From Bacillota bacterium (lineage in GTDB: Bacteria > Bacillota > Clostridia > Acetivibrionales > DTU013), in contig JAEYOP010000020.1 of assembly GCA_023411575.1 (NCBI GenBank), forward strand, positions 1-64,000: DNA of 64,000 nucleotides. Direction: 5' to 3'. Numbering within the stretch: the first letter of the stretch is position 1; every line of letters starts with the position of its first letter. The notes beneath the pieces are model-generated. The model was given only the letters and a program-made list of their open reading frames with translations, searched no databases and had not been told where the DNA came from. This document shows positions 1 through 7,775 of the stretch, piece after piece. Position numbers and translations under genes: made by a program.

Positions 1-141
1 GGCGCCTGATCTTTTGGCGGATTTTCCGTCATACTGCGTTAAATTTTCTTGTAATAAACAGATTATTCCTGCGAAAATTTGCCTTGTCTGACGAAAAATC
101 CGCTCAAAATCTCAGGCACCCCCAGATGCGAAAAAGGTTCT
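1..141. repeat. MITE-like palindromic repeat, copy 1 (cut by the window edge)
   Basis: These 141 bases match 30952-31092 with about six substitutions and no indels. The sequence is an imperfect full-length palindrome: the left part GGCGCCTGATCTTTTGGCGG mirrors the right part near 90-120. The outer right terminus ends AAGGTTCT. The left outer arm, about 21 bases judging by copy 2, lies before base 1. It sits downstream of the helicase gene, in intergenic DNA, and carries no ORF. The size, the long inverted repeats and the dispersed copies fit a miniature inverted-repeat element. A structured RNA element is the alternative. Confidence 0.8.
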
Positions 142-229
142 ATGCAGAACCATATCCCTATATTATATAACATTCCAGGAGATTTTTAAGCAGGAAACGC
201 TAAATTTTTAATTTTATCCTTTGAGGCCA

Positions 230-2515
230 TCAAGACTTCAGCAGAGGGGTAAGTTCGCCCGTATGATAGATATACAGCTTGTGGAGAGGTCTTGTCATAG
301 CCACATAAAGCAGCTTGATATCCAGCTCGTCGTCGGTATATCCGGCGCTGTCCGCATTGAATATGAGCACGCCGTCGAACTCGAGGCCTTTTGCAAGACA
401 GGAAGGCAGCACCACAACGCCGCTTTTGTAGACCTCCTCCTTGCCGCTGATCAGTGCGATATCGTCCACCAGCCTGGAAAGAGAAGCATGTACTTCCTTG
501 CATTCCTTGAGCGTCTTGCAGATGACGGCGACGGACTTGTAGGAGAGGCCCCTGAAGTCGGCGATATTCTTTGCGATTTCCCGGACGATGGCCTTTGTAT
601 CCGGCATCGCGGTTATTTTGACCTTTTCTCCGTGCCGGATGACGGGGCGGCCCTTGTTTACTTCCCGTCCCTTTACCTTGTCCAGTACGATGTTTGCGCT
701 GTCCATGATCTCGACGGTTGTCCGGTAGCTCTGCTCCAGTGTGAGGAATTCATTCCTCCTGTCGCTGAAAACATGCTCCGTGATTTCGTTCCAGTCCTTG
801 ATTCCCCGGTAGGAGTGGATGCCCTGGTTCAGATCGCCGAGGATGGTAAAGGAGCTGTCCTTGATGATCCGTTTGAGGACATAGATCTGGAATGCGCTGA
901 AATCCTGGGCTTCATCTATGACGACGTGCCTGACGGGGATTTTTTCGTCCATCCCGTAGATGCAGTACTTCAGGTAAATAATCGGAGCCAGGTCCTCGAT
1001 ATCCACATGACCCGAATGCAGCACCGAAGCGGTGTAGGTGCGCGCGAACACACTCGTTTCGGCATCCGCCCACGGGGATACGGCCCGGTCGAACATCTCT
1101 CCGTCGTTTATCAAATCCTTGTAGTAATCGTAAGGACTGAGCCTGGATATTTTTTTGATATAATCCGCAACAGCCTTTTTTGCCAGGCTTTCCGCGTGCT
1201 CCACGGCGTAATCCCGCTGAATGATGGCCTGTGCCAGCAGCGGCTGCCTTTCCTCTTCCTCCGGTATGGTCGCTTTCAGGAGGGCGACCCTTTTGTCGCA
1301 ATCCTCGTACAGTTGATTGATAATTGCCTGTTTACGGGTTTGCAGCCGGGTCTTGAGATTTTTCTTGATTTCATCGATCCTGCGGGCGATGGGCCACATA
1401 CTGTACTGGTGGAGGAACAGCTCGTTAAGCTCGGCGTATTTGTAAATCACCGTGGGCCCGATGGTGAAATCCTCCTTTGGAATGAAATTTTCCTCGACGG
1501 CCTTCAGATAAGTATCCAGGGCCTCCTTGAAGCCCATGGACGCTTTCAACTCCGACGTTTTGCGCACGAACGCGAGCCGCCTTTTCTCTTCCGCGCCCAG
1601 GGTGTGGTCCACAAAGGCCAGCAGCTTTTCATTGGCATCCTTTATTTTGAACTTCCGGCCCGCCAGGTCCTGGGCAAAATCCTCAAAGGTCGTCTGGCGG
1701 ACCTTCTCAACGCCCAGTTCCGGCAGTACGTCCGAAATGTAGTTCAGGAACAGCCGGTTCGGGGCGATGATCATGAAGTTTTCCGGCGTAAAGGATTTCT
1801 CATAGCTATAAATCAGGTAAGCGATGCGATGGAGGGCAATGGTCGTTTTACCGCTGCCCGCTGCGCCCTGTACGATGAGCGGACGCCACATGTCCGCCCG
1901 CACGATGGCGTTCTGTTCCGTCTGGATGGTGGAAACGATATCTTTGAGCCGGTTGTCGGCATTCGCCCCGAGACAGTTCTGCAGGAATTCGTCGTTGGTG
2001 GTGATGTCGATGTCGAAGATTTCATTCAACTGGCCCTTATCAATGGAAAACTGCCGCTTCAGCTTCAGCTGGCCGTCGATCGTCCCGTCGGGACACTGGT
2101 AGGAGGCATCCCCGAGCCTGCCCTCATAATAAAGGTTGGCCACCGGAGCGCGCCAATCCACGATCAGCAGCTGCTGGTCCTCGTCCCGGATCAGGGACAT
2201 TTTTCCGATATAAAGCTTTTCCGGCGCCGTTTTTTCGTTCTCGACGAAATCGATCCGCGCAAAATAAGGCTTGCTTTTCGCGGCCACAAGGTTGCGCAGC
2301 TTTACGTCCATATTGCCCTGGAGGAGGCTGTTCACGATAATGTCGATATAGTCCTGGCTGTTTTCGGCGTTGAAATGCTTTCTGGCCCTTTCCAGGTCCT
2401 GATCGACATGCCCCTTTTTGGACAGGGTGGCTTCGAAGCTTTTGTCGACATACCCGAGGATATATTGGCATTTTGCAAGCTCCTCGCGGTAGTCCGGGTG
2501 ATTTTGTGCAGGCAT
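230..2515 (-). CDS. helD: HelD-like superfamily 1 DNA helicase
   Basis: This 761-residue protein is a UvrD/Rep-type SF1 NTPase of the HelD family, which in Bacillota binds RNA polymerase and helps remove it from stalled or terminated complexes. A long N-terminal region (about 1-200) precedes the Walker A motif GAAGSGKTT near residue 220. The Walker B motif VIDEAQDFSAFQ lies near 520. The C-terminal helicase motifs LEQSYRTT and LPSCLAKGLEFDGV and the end LLYVAMTRPLHKLYIY are typical of the family. GGAGGTG lies 7 bases before the ATG. The gene stands alone, with the palindromic repeat beyond its 3' end. Assignment to HelD rather than another UvrD-like protein rests on the long N-terminus and the absence of other domains. 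Confidence 0.88.
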   Translation of the reverse strand: MPAQNHPDYREELAKCQYILGYVDKSFEATLSKKGHVDQDLERARKHFNAENSQDYIDIIVNSLLQGNMDVKLRNLVAAKSKPYFARIDFVENEKTAPEKLYIGKMSLIRDEDQQLLIVDWRAPVANLYYEGRLGDASYQCPDGTIDGQLKLKRQFSIDKGQLNEIFDIDITTNDEFLQNCLGANADNRLKDIVSTIQTEQNAIVRADMWRPLIVQGAAGSGKTTIALHRIAYLIYSYEKSFTPENFMIIAPNRLFLNYISDVLPELGVEKVRQTTFEDFAQDLAGRKFKIKDANEKLLAFVDHTLGAEEKRRLAFVRKTSELKASMGFKEALDTYLKAVEENFIPKEDFTIGPTVIYKYAELNELFLHQYSMWPIARRIDEIKKNLKTRLQTRKQAIINQLYEDCDKRVALLKATIPEEEERQPLLAQAIIQRDYAVEHAESLAKKAVADYIKKISRLSPYDYYKDLINDGEMFDRAVSPWADAETSVFARTYTASVLHSGHVDIEDLAPIIYLKYCIYGMDEKIPVRHVVIDEAQDFSAFQIYVLKRIIKDSSFTILGDLNQGIHSYRGIKDWNEITEHVFSDRRNEFLTLEQSYRTTVEIMDSANIVLDKVKGREVNKGRPVIRHGEKVKITAMPDTKAIVREIAKNIADFRGLSYKSVAVICKTLKECKEVHASLSRLVDDIALISGKEEVYKSGVVVLPSCLAKGLEFDGVLIFNADSAGYTDDELDIKLLYVAMTRPLHKLYIYHTGELTPLLKS

Positions 2516-2681
2516 TGGATTGACACCTCCGTTTACTAGACGATTTGTGCGCGGAATATCATTTTACTAAAACAGAGTAGGAAAGAAAAGGTCCGCAATG
2601 CCCTTCAAAAAGCGGCGGCATACCGGGAACCGGAGAATTGGCCGGGCAGGGTGCCCTTTTCGCAGGAATGCTAAAAAATCC

Positions 2682-2710
2682 TTGACAACCCGGAGTTTTG
2701 CCGATAGACT
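2682..2710 (+). promoter_or_regulatory. Sigma-A-type promoter without a downstream gene
   Basis: TTGACA (2682-2687), 17 bases, then TAGACT (2705-2710). No coding sequence follows on this strand. An intrinsic terminator lies only about 50 bases downstream, so the promoter would make a very short transcript. The rest of 2516-2858 shows no gene. Confidence 0.55.
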
Positions 2711-2716
2711 ATATTT

Positions 2717-2790
2717 AGAAAATGGCAATGCCGTTGCGGCAAGAATAGTTTGAGATCAAGGTCGGTTTATGTAAACCGGCTTTTTTATTT
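2717..2790 (+). ncRNA. Candidate short RNA between promoter and terminator
   Basis: A good promoter (2682-2710) and an intrinsic terminator (2761-2790) bracket about 70 bases with no plausible ORF. This is the layout of a small RNA gene. The segment also holds a GC-rich inverted repeat, GCAATGCCGTTGCGGC. I recognise no known RNA family, and conservation cannot be judged here. The orphan promoter could instead be a remnant. Confidence 0.35.
2761..2790 (+). terminator. Intrinsic terminator
   Basis: The stem GTCGGTTTA/TAAACCGGC (one G-U pair) is followed by TTTTTTATTTTT. It ends the candidate short transcript and may also insulate the convergent region. Confidence 0.65.
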
Positions 2791-2858
2791 TTGCGCACAA
2801 AAAGACCCGTCCGGAATCGTCAGAATCCCGAAAGTCCCATGAATGACTTACTGATGCC

Positions 2859-4571
2859 TCAAGAATACTGGATATTGTAGATGCGGATGATCCCCTGTTC
2901 CTCGTTCACTATGGTATTGTACTTCCGAACGACGTTGGTCTTGAAAATGACATCCCGGATATTGGAGTACCGTGCTTCCGAATAATCATACACCTTCAGC
3001 TCGATAATGGGCTTGCGGGAATCAAGGGCCGCAAGGACAGCCTTGTCGAACGCTTCCCGGCTCTCGGCAACCATGCGGTTCTTCTGATAATAGCTGTTTG
3101 CCGTACTGGTGCATGTCGGGTATTTCAGCTTGTCCCACTGGCTGGAAAGCGCCATTTCCCGGTCGGGCAGGTTGAAATAGCTGTAGGAAAGGATGCTGCC
3201 GCCGCCTTTGACGATCGGATCGTCGCTGGTGACATCCAGGTGGTAGAATGCGCCGTCTACTTTGACCAGATTCCAGGAATGGTTTTCCCAGGCGTTTCGG
3301 ATTTTGGCTTTGCCGCTGACGACCATGGACTCCAGGGAGGAAAGGTCGCAGAGGAGCTTCATGGCATTGGAATAGCCGTCGCACACCGCCTGTCCGAGAA
3401 CCAGGCAGCCATATATGTCGTAGGATTCCTCGGGGATGGTATTGTTCAAATAATTCTTGTAATCATACTGCGTATTGTTCACAATATAGTCATGCAATGT
3501 CTTTTCCTTGCCATAGTCGGACATTTCGGGCCGGATCAGGCTTGCGACAATCGTTCTTGCCTTATCGACGGCGGCTTTGTGGTTTTCCTGCTTCCGGACG
3601 AAATTGCTCCTGGAATAGCGGTAGCGAATCGTCAGGGTCAGGGTCTTTGAATCCGATACATATCTCCAGGAAGAAACAAAACCTTCCGCGCCGGTTATTT
3701 CCGTTACGACTTTCATCGCTTTGTTGAAAGCGGGCTCAAACTCTTCTGCAATATTTCCCTTGTAGCCCTGTATATCGATGGCAAGGGCTTCCGTGGTATG
3801 ATACATGGCATCACGAATCAGGTAAAACAATTCCTCCCTGCTTTTTGCCACACTGCCGGAGGAAGTCACCTGCGGCTTATAAGCGCCAATCGAGACATAG
3901 TCCTTTTTTACGTCGGCCGTATAAAGTCCAAGGATTGCCGCTGCCGGCCCGGAGATGGTTTTGTCCGTATTGACAAGCTTGTCCAGCAGGGATTTGCCGG
4001 AGGCCTTGGCCCGGGCGGAAAGCGCATTGTAGGATACTCCGACGAAATCGTTCCGGCTGAAAACTCTCCCGCTTTTCAGGGCGGATGCTTCCGCCGCGCT
4101 GAGGATGCCGGTCCCGACGGCCTTGTCCAGCGCTTGTCCGGGTTTGAAATCCGTATTTTCGGTATATCCGAGGATGCGGAGAAGGAAGGTGATATACTCC
4201 GTTGCCGAAAGGGGTGCATTCGTGCCGAATTTTGAATCGGAAATGCCCAGTTTATAACCGTTTTGATACAAATATCCCACATAGGAGTCGGCCCATGCCG
4301 GCACATCGGTATAAGGATGGGTGTAACTGCCCTGCTTCACAAGGGCTTCCGCTCCGAGCAGCCGCACAAACATGACGGCGCACTCCACCCTGGAAGGCAC
4401 CCGCTCCAGCCCGAAATTTTCAGGCGAGCTGGTCAGCAAGCCAAGTATTTTCAGATCCAGCGCCTTGTCATAATTGCTGAACGAAGCTGCTCCCGCCGGG
4501 GCCGGAAATACCATGGACGCAAATATTAAAGTGACTGCCACCGCCAGCGCGATCCGGGCAGTTGACTTCAT
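2859..4571 (-). CDS. Secreted SLH-domain protein with transglutaminase-like domain
   Basis: The start is the ATG at 4571, where AAGGTG precedes it and the product begins with a clear signal peptide (charged MKSTARIA, hydrophobic core, cleavage near PAGA). An upstream in-frame extension has no such features. The mature N-terminal part (about 30-200) holds SLH-like repeats (PYTDVPAWADSYVGYLYQNG), which bind secondary wall polymer. The C-terminal half is a transglutaminase-like fold with Cys in GQAVCDGYSNAM, His in ENHSWNLVKVDG and Asp in YHLDVTSDDP, so the triad looks intact. It probably acts at the cell surface as a peptidase or cross-linking enzyme; the substrate is unknown. The wall-polymer genes wecA and wecB lie about 23 kb away. 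Confidence 0.85.
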   Translation of the reverse strand: MKSTARIALAVAVTLIFASMVFPAPAGAASFSNYDKALDLKILGLLTSSPENFGLERVPSRVECAVMFVRLLGAEALVKQGSYTHPYTDVPAWADSYVGYLYQNGYKLGISDSKFGTNAPLSATEYITFLLRILGYTENTDFKPGQALDKAVGTGILSAAEASALKSGRVFSRNDFVGVSYNALSARAKASGKSLLDKLVNTDKTISGPAAAILGLYTADVKKDYVSIGAYKPQVTSSGSVAKSREELFYLIRDAMYHTTEALAIDIQGYKGNIAEEFEPAFNKAMKVVTEITGAEGFVSSWRYVSDSKTLTLTIRYRYSRSNFVRKQENHKAAVDKARTIVASLIRPEMSDYGKEKTLHDYIVNNTQYDYKNYLNNTIPEESYDIYGCLVLGQAVCDGYSNAMKLLCDLSSLESMVVSGKAKIRNAWENHSWNLVKVDGAFYHLDVTSDDPIVKGGGSILSYSYFNLPDREMALSSQWDKLKYPTCTSTANSYYQKNRMVAESREAFDKAVLAALDSRKPIIELKVYDYSEARYSNIRDVIFKTNVVRKYNTIVNEEQGIIRIYNIQYS

Positions 4572-4680
4572 TGGCACACCTTCCTGAGACGTTTTTTTCC
4601 ATAATTCCACATCATTTGCGGTTCGCATCTGATTATGCGACACGATTTTCCTATGGAATATGTCGGCAAATACCATATTA

Positions 4681-4709
4681 ATTATAACAATACGAAGGAT
4701 GGTTTGCAA
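4681..4709 (-). promoter_or_regulatory. Promoter of the SLH/transglutaminase gene
   Basis: On the minus strand TTGCAA (4709-4704), 17 bases, TATAAT (4686-4681). The start codon lies about 110 bases downstream. The direct repeats at 4727-4763 lie just upstream of the -35 box. Confidence 0.6.
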
Positions 4710-4726
4710 TATTACCCAGTCAAGTG

Positions 4727-4763
4727 ATCAAACTGTAACAGGCACGTAATTGAACTGTAACAG
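4727..4763. repeat. Direct repeat AACTGTAACAG, 22-bp period
   Basis: ATCAAACTGTAACAG (4727-4741) and ATTGAACTGTAACAG (4749-4763) lie exactly two helical turns apart, upstream of the promoter at 4681-4709. Direct repeats of this sort are typical sites for OmpR/PhoB-type response regulators. No such regulator is encoded in the window. Confidence 0.5.
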
Positions 4764-4795
4764 AAGCCGGGACGGATGGACTTCCCCGGCCCGGA

Positions 4796-4834
4796 TAAAA
4801 AAGAGGAAGGGGCAGCCTTTCAGCGCCCCTTCGC
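4796..4834 (-). terminator. Intrinsic terminator of the small-protein cluster
   Basis: On the minus strand the arms GAAGGGGC/GCCCCTTC are followed by CCTCTTTTTTATCC. It lies about 40 bases after the stop of the 52-residue protein. Confidence 0.65.
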
Positions 4835-4873
4835 CTTTAAGTACAGGATATGCGGATGCAGGCAGGCCCGGAG

Positions 4874-5032
4874 TTATTCCTTATAATACCCGCCGCCGCC
4901 GCAAGATCCGCCTCCGCCTCCGCCGAAAATTCCGGGGCAGATCAGCAGGATTACCACAACGATGATCAGGATGATCCAGATCCATCCGTTTCCCCATTCG
5001 AAAAAACCGCCGCCTCTTTCATTTTCCGCCAT
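4874..5032 (-). CDS. Small membrane protein with Gly/Cys-rich tail
   Basis: This 52-residue product starts MAENERGGGFFEWGNGW, continues into one strongly hydrophobic segment (about 18-33) and ends in a glycine-rich tail with a single Cys and Tyr-Tyr. AAAGGGG lies upstream of the ATG. It is the last of three small genes on this strand (also 5059-5199 and 5499-5606). Short hydrophobic Gly-rich proteins of this kind are common among sporulation or envelope micro-proteins of Clostridia and bacilli. No specific function can be assigned. Confidence 0.6.
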   Translation of the reverse strand: MAENERGGGFFEWGNGWIWIILIIVVVILLICPGIFGGGGGGSCGGGGYYKE

Positions 5033-5058
5033 GACATACACCCCTTTCCCTCAAACAA

Positions 5059-5199
5059 TTATTCAATTTCAACGGCATTCGTTCTCGGCCCGCACCCTCT
5101 GCCCCAGAACAGCAACAGGAACAGGATGATGAAGAAGAGAACGGTACAATTGCTGAATATACCTTTGTTGAATAAACCTTCATTACACCTTTCGGACAC
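5059..5199 (-). CDS. Small membrane protein, paralogue of the 5499-5606 product
   Basis: This 46-residue product starts with GTG, chosen because AGGGAGG lies 8 bases upstream. The core CTVLFFIILFLLLFWG is nearly the same as CAILFFIILFLLLFWD in the gene at 5499-5606. The N-terminus is short and polar, and the C-terminus has CGPR and an acidic end. One membrane segment is predicted. The shared core, the good ribosome sites and the tandem arrangement make both small genes credible. Function is unknown. Confidence 0.6.
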   Translation of the reverse strand: MSERCNEGLFNKGIFSNCTVLFFIILFLLLFWGRGCGPRTNAVEIE

Positions 5200-5340
5200 T
5201 GTAAATACCTCCCTTGCGGGGTTGCCCCCTCTTGCACTGCTATATCATATTCAATACTGCCTGTATGTGTTACAACAGGCCTTGTACCGGGGCATTCGCG
5301 GCAAATAGTCGTGATCCTGGGCCGCATTTATCCCGGTAAA

Positions 5341-5415
5341 TCCACCGAGGTGGAATCCACCCCGGCGGAATCCATCTTGGTGGAATCTGCCCTGGTAGAA
5401 TCTATCACCATAGAT
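5341..5415. repeat. Five tandem 15-bp imperfect repeats
   Basis: Five consecutive 15-mers of the form TCCACCnnGGTGGAA run from 5341 to 5415, with a decayed sixth unit after that. Each unit is itself nearly palindromic. On the minus strand one frame reads as a five-residue repeat, Phe-(His/Tyr/Arg)-x-Gly-Gly, inside an 85-residue open frame (5251-5508) that has no convincing start and lies beyond a terminator. Confidence 0.7.
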
Positions 5416-5426
5416 TCCACCTGAAT

Positions 5427-5460
5427 GCAAAAATCGAGGGTATGCAACCCCCGATTTTCC
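5427..5460 (-). terminator. Intrinsic terminator after the 35-residue gene
   Basis: On the minus strand AAAATCGGGGG, a 7-base loop and CCCTCGATTTTT form an 11-bp stem with one G-U pair, ending in a short T-run. It lies about 40 bases after the stop at 5499. Confidence 0.5.
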
Positions 5461-5498
5461 GATTTTCTGAGACCCAGCGCTTATTTCTTCAAAGATGC

Positions 5499-5606
5499 TC
5501 AGCAGCAAGTATCCCTATCCCAGAACAGCAACAGGAACAGAATTATAAAGAACAAAATGGCGCAGTTGTCACCTAAAAATCCTCCGACTCCTCCTCTGTC
5601 TGCCAT
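5499..5606 (-). CDS. Small membrane protein (35 residues)
   Basis: The product starts MADRGGVGGFLGDN, then the hydrophobic segment CAILFFIILFLLLFW, then a short charged end DRDTCC. AAAGGAGG stands 8 bases before the ATG, an ideal ribosome site, so translation is likely despite the length. It is related to the product of 5059-5199. The role is unknown; a spore- or envelope-associated micro-protein is the best guess. Confidence 0.65.
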   Translation of the reverse strand: MADRGGVGGFLGDNCAILFFIILFLLLFWDRDTCC

Positions 5607-5845
5607 CGTAGAGGCCTCCTTTCGAACTTGAGCGTTGACATAACCTTTTCTAATTCAATTTATTCTTCTTTGGGAGGAAGTGTTCCAATTATATCTCCAA
5701 TACCAATATATTAATTCAACAGCCGGACGGTTCCATTTATAAGCGTCCATTTATACGGAATTGCTGCGGAATTGCGTAATGAATCTTGTATGGCGGAATA
5801 AAAAAAATTGGTATATAATAGTGATTAATTCGAGGGGGAAGAGAT

Positions 5846-6454
5846 ATGAACATCAAGCCTGGATTGATAATCACGGTGAGGCATTATTCCCTGCTAAATG
5901 TATTCAAGGCTGCGGTGCTCGAAGTGCAGGAAAATACGATTACCATCAAGCTGCCCAAGGAAGCGCTAAAAGCGACTTATATAAAAGGGGATCCTCTGGT
6001 TGCCGCCTATGAGACGGGGGACTCGATAAGAATCACCGGGGGAAGGCTTATTGATTTCGATCCGAAAACCGAACAGTTTTCTTTCTCTGTGGATCAGCAG
6101 GATGGCGGCTGGGAATCGAGAAGCTACGAACGGTATCCCGTTTCCCTTTATGCGGATTTCAAGCTGGTGGAGGGCGGAAAAAAATGCTTCGCCCTGGTCA
6201 AGGACATCAGTGAATACGGAATGCTGCTCTATGCGAAGGATTCCTTTTTCAAAGGCCAGAGGCTGAATATCGACGTGTTCCTCACCCGGGACATCATGTC
6301 CCTGACCGCGGAAATCGTCCGGAAGGTGGAGCATGAGGATTATATCGAATACGGCTTGATCATCCGGCACAGCGGTCCCACTGTTTTCAACCATATCAAG
6401 AGTTTCGTCAAAAAAGCGCAGGAGGAGCATGTCCTCAAATTCTACAAAGAGTAG
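5846..6454 (+). CDS. PilZ-domain protein (probable c-di-GMP effector)
   Basis: This 202-residue protein has a YcgR-like N-terminal barrel (about 1-85) and a C-terminal PilZ domain (about 95-195). The domain begins at RSYERYPVSLYADF, equivalent to the RxxxR motif, and continues with DISEYGMLLYAKDSFFKGQ, equivalent to D/NxSxxG. PilZ proteins bind cyclic di-GMP and alter motility or surface structures. GAGGGGG precedes the ATG, and a TATAAT box is at 5814-5819. It lies directly upstream of the Tad pilus locus but has its own terminal gap, and the Tad promoter at 6514-6542 separates the two. The arginine spacing is slightly non-canonical, so c-di-GMP binding is inferred rather than certain. Confidence 0.8.
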   Translation: MNIKPGLIITVRHYSLLNVFKAAVLEVQENTITIKLPKEALKATYIKGDPLVAAYETGDSIRITGGRLIDFDPKTEQFSFSVDQQDGGWESRSYERYPVSLYADFKLVEGGKKCFALVKDISEYGMLLYAKDSFFKGQRLNIDVFLTRDIMSLTAEIVRKVEHEDYIEYGLIIRHSGPTVFNHIKSFVKKAQEEHVLKFYKE

Positions 6455-6513
6455 ACTTTGCGCGATCTATGCAGCTTTTCGTCATTAACTAGAATAAAAT
6501 GGAAAATTAGGAA

Positions 6514-6542
6514 TTGACAACCTTGCGGCCTTGCCCTATAAT
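6514..6542 (+). promoter_or_regulatory. Consensus sigma-A promoter of the Tad locus
   Basis: TTGACA (6514-6519), exactly 17 bases, TATAAT (6537-6542): a perfect match to consensus. The first good start codon (TTG at 6627) follows after an untranslated leader of about 75 bases. Confidence 0.85.
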
Positions 6543-6626
6543 AAGAACGCAACCAGAATTTTACAGTCGGTGTTGTTCTGTTTCGTTCCGGTCTGCGGAA
6601 AACGGCAGTTGAAGGGGGTGAGGGCT

Positions 6627-7775
6627 TTGAGCAGGTTGAGCCTTGTTGTTGCCGACCTGGACAGAGATTACCTGTCCAGGCTGGAACGGTTCCTGATGGT
6701 AAACTATCCCCAGCGATTTGATATTTACTCCTTCTCCTCCCGCGGAAAGCTGTCCGAATTTCTGAGCAATCCTGAAAAAAAGGATATTCTGCTGATAAAC
6801 GGCATTTTATTCAAACAGGAGCTGGACCTTAAGAATATCGAAACGGTTGTCCTCCTCAAGGGGGACGGTCTCGACGCCCCGCCGGAGGGGATGGATGCCG
6901 TCAACAAATATCAGCATGCGGAGATGCTGGTGGCGGACATTCTGCGCATATATGCCGCAAAAAGCCGCAAGGACGCCGTTGTACAAGGACATGCCTTCAC
7001 ACGGGTCGTCGGGGTCTGCTCGGCGGCCGGAGGGACCGGAAAGTCCGGTATTGCGGCAGGGTGCAGCGTTCTGTCCTCCAAAAGGGGGCGCAGGGCCTTT
7101 TATCTGAATCTGGAGGACATTCCGTCCACCGGCCTGTTTTTCCGGGGCGAAAGCCCGCAAAGCTTTTCCAACGTGCTGTATCATTTGAAGGGAAAAGGCG
7201 GAAGCCTTGGCCTGAAGCTGGAGGGGGCAAAATGCTGCGACCCCGAAACGGGTGTCTATTATTTTGCGCCGCCGGACAGTGCGCTTGAAATGGATGAGCT
7301 TGCCGCGGAGGATATTTCCAGGCTGATCCTTGAAATGAAGGCCGCGGGGCTGTATGACACCGTCATAATAGACCTGTCGGCCGGCTTGAACCAACGGAAT
7401 CATTCCGTTCTCAAAAACTGCGATATTATTTTCTGCATACTGACCGACCAGGAGGCATGCCGGATGAAAACCGGGATCCTGCTGAAGGGCATGGAAACGC
7501 TGGACGGCAAATACGGAACAGCACTGGCGGAGAAGCTGGTCCTGGTAATGAACTCCGGCGGCAAAAGCCCCGGCAGCGCGGACTACCGGTCCGTATCTTC
7601 CGGCGCGCCGGTGGTCGGGATCAGCGGATTCCCACAAAAACCGGGATGCGGCTGTTCCGTGGAGCTTATCCGGGATACGGCCTTCTTGTCGGGCCTGGGC
7701 AGGCTGATGGAATATATTTTTCCCCAGGACGAGGAGGAACCGAAAGCCTGCGCCGGGGGTGGTTCTGTTGGCTGA
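6627..7775 (+). CDS. tadZ: TadZ/CpaE-like MinD-family ATPase of the Tad pilus
   Basis: The likely start is TTG at 6627, with GAAGGGGG 8 bases upstream. A longer frame from 6531 would overlap the promoter. The N-terminal third (LSLVVADLDRDYLSRLERFL onward) resembles a receiver-like domain. The C-terminal part is a ParA/MinD-type ATPase with an atypical Walker A, SAAGGTGKSG, which lacks the usual first lysine, as in other TadZ proteins. TadZ positions the Tad secretion machine at the cell envelope. It is the first gene of the operon, and its 3' end overlaps tadA by 17 bases. Confidence 0.82.
   Translation: MSRLSLVVADLDRDYLSRLERFLMVNYPQRFDIYSFSSRGKLSEFLSNPEKKDILLINGILFKQELDLKNIETVVLLKGDGLDAPPEGMDAVNKYQHAEMLVADILRIYAAKSRKDAVVQGHAFTRVVGVCSAAGGTGKSGIAAGCSVLSSKRGRRAFYLNLEDIPSTGLFFRGESPQSFSNVLYHLKGKGGSLGLKLEGAKCCDPETGVYYFAPPDSALEMDELAAEDISRLILEMKAAGLYDTVIIDLSAGLNQRNHSVLKNCDIIFCILTDQEACRMKTGILLKGMETLDGKYGTALAEKLVLVMNSGGKSPGSADYRSVSSGAPVVGISGFPQKPGCGCSVELIRDTAFLSGLGRLMEYIFPQDEEEPKACAGGGSVG

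Noticed and set aside
221..2539. 772-codon open frame on the plus strand opposite helD
   Set aside because: It is the mirror of a clear helicase gene, has no family-like motifs and no ribosome site. High third-position G+C of the real gene keeps the opposite strand open.
5251..5508. 85-codon minus-strand frame with Phe/Gly-rich five-residue repeat
   Set aside because: No credible start codon; it begins in the coding end of a small gene and passes a terminator. Kept as a DNA repeat only.
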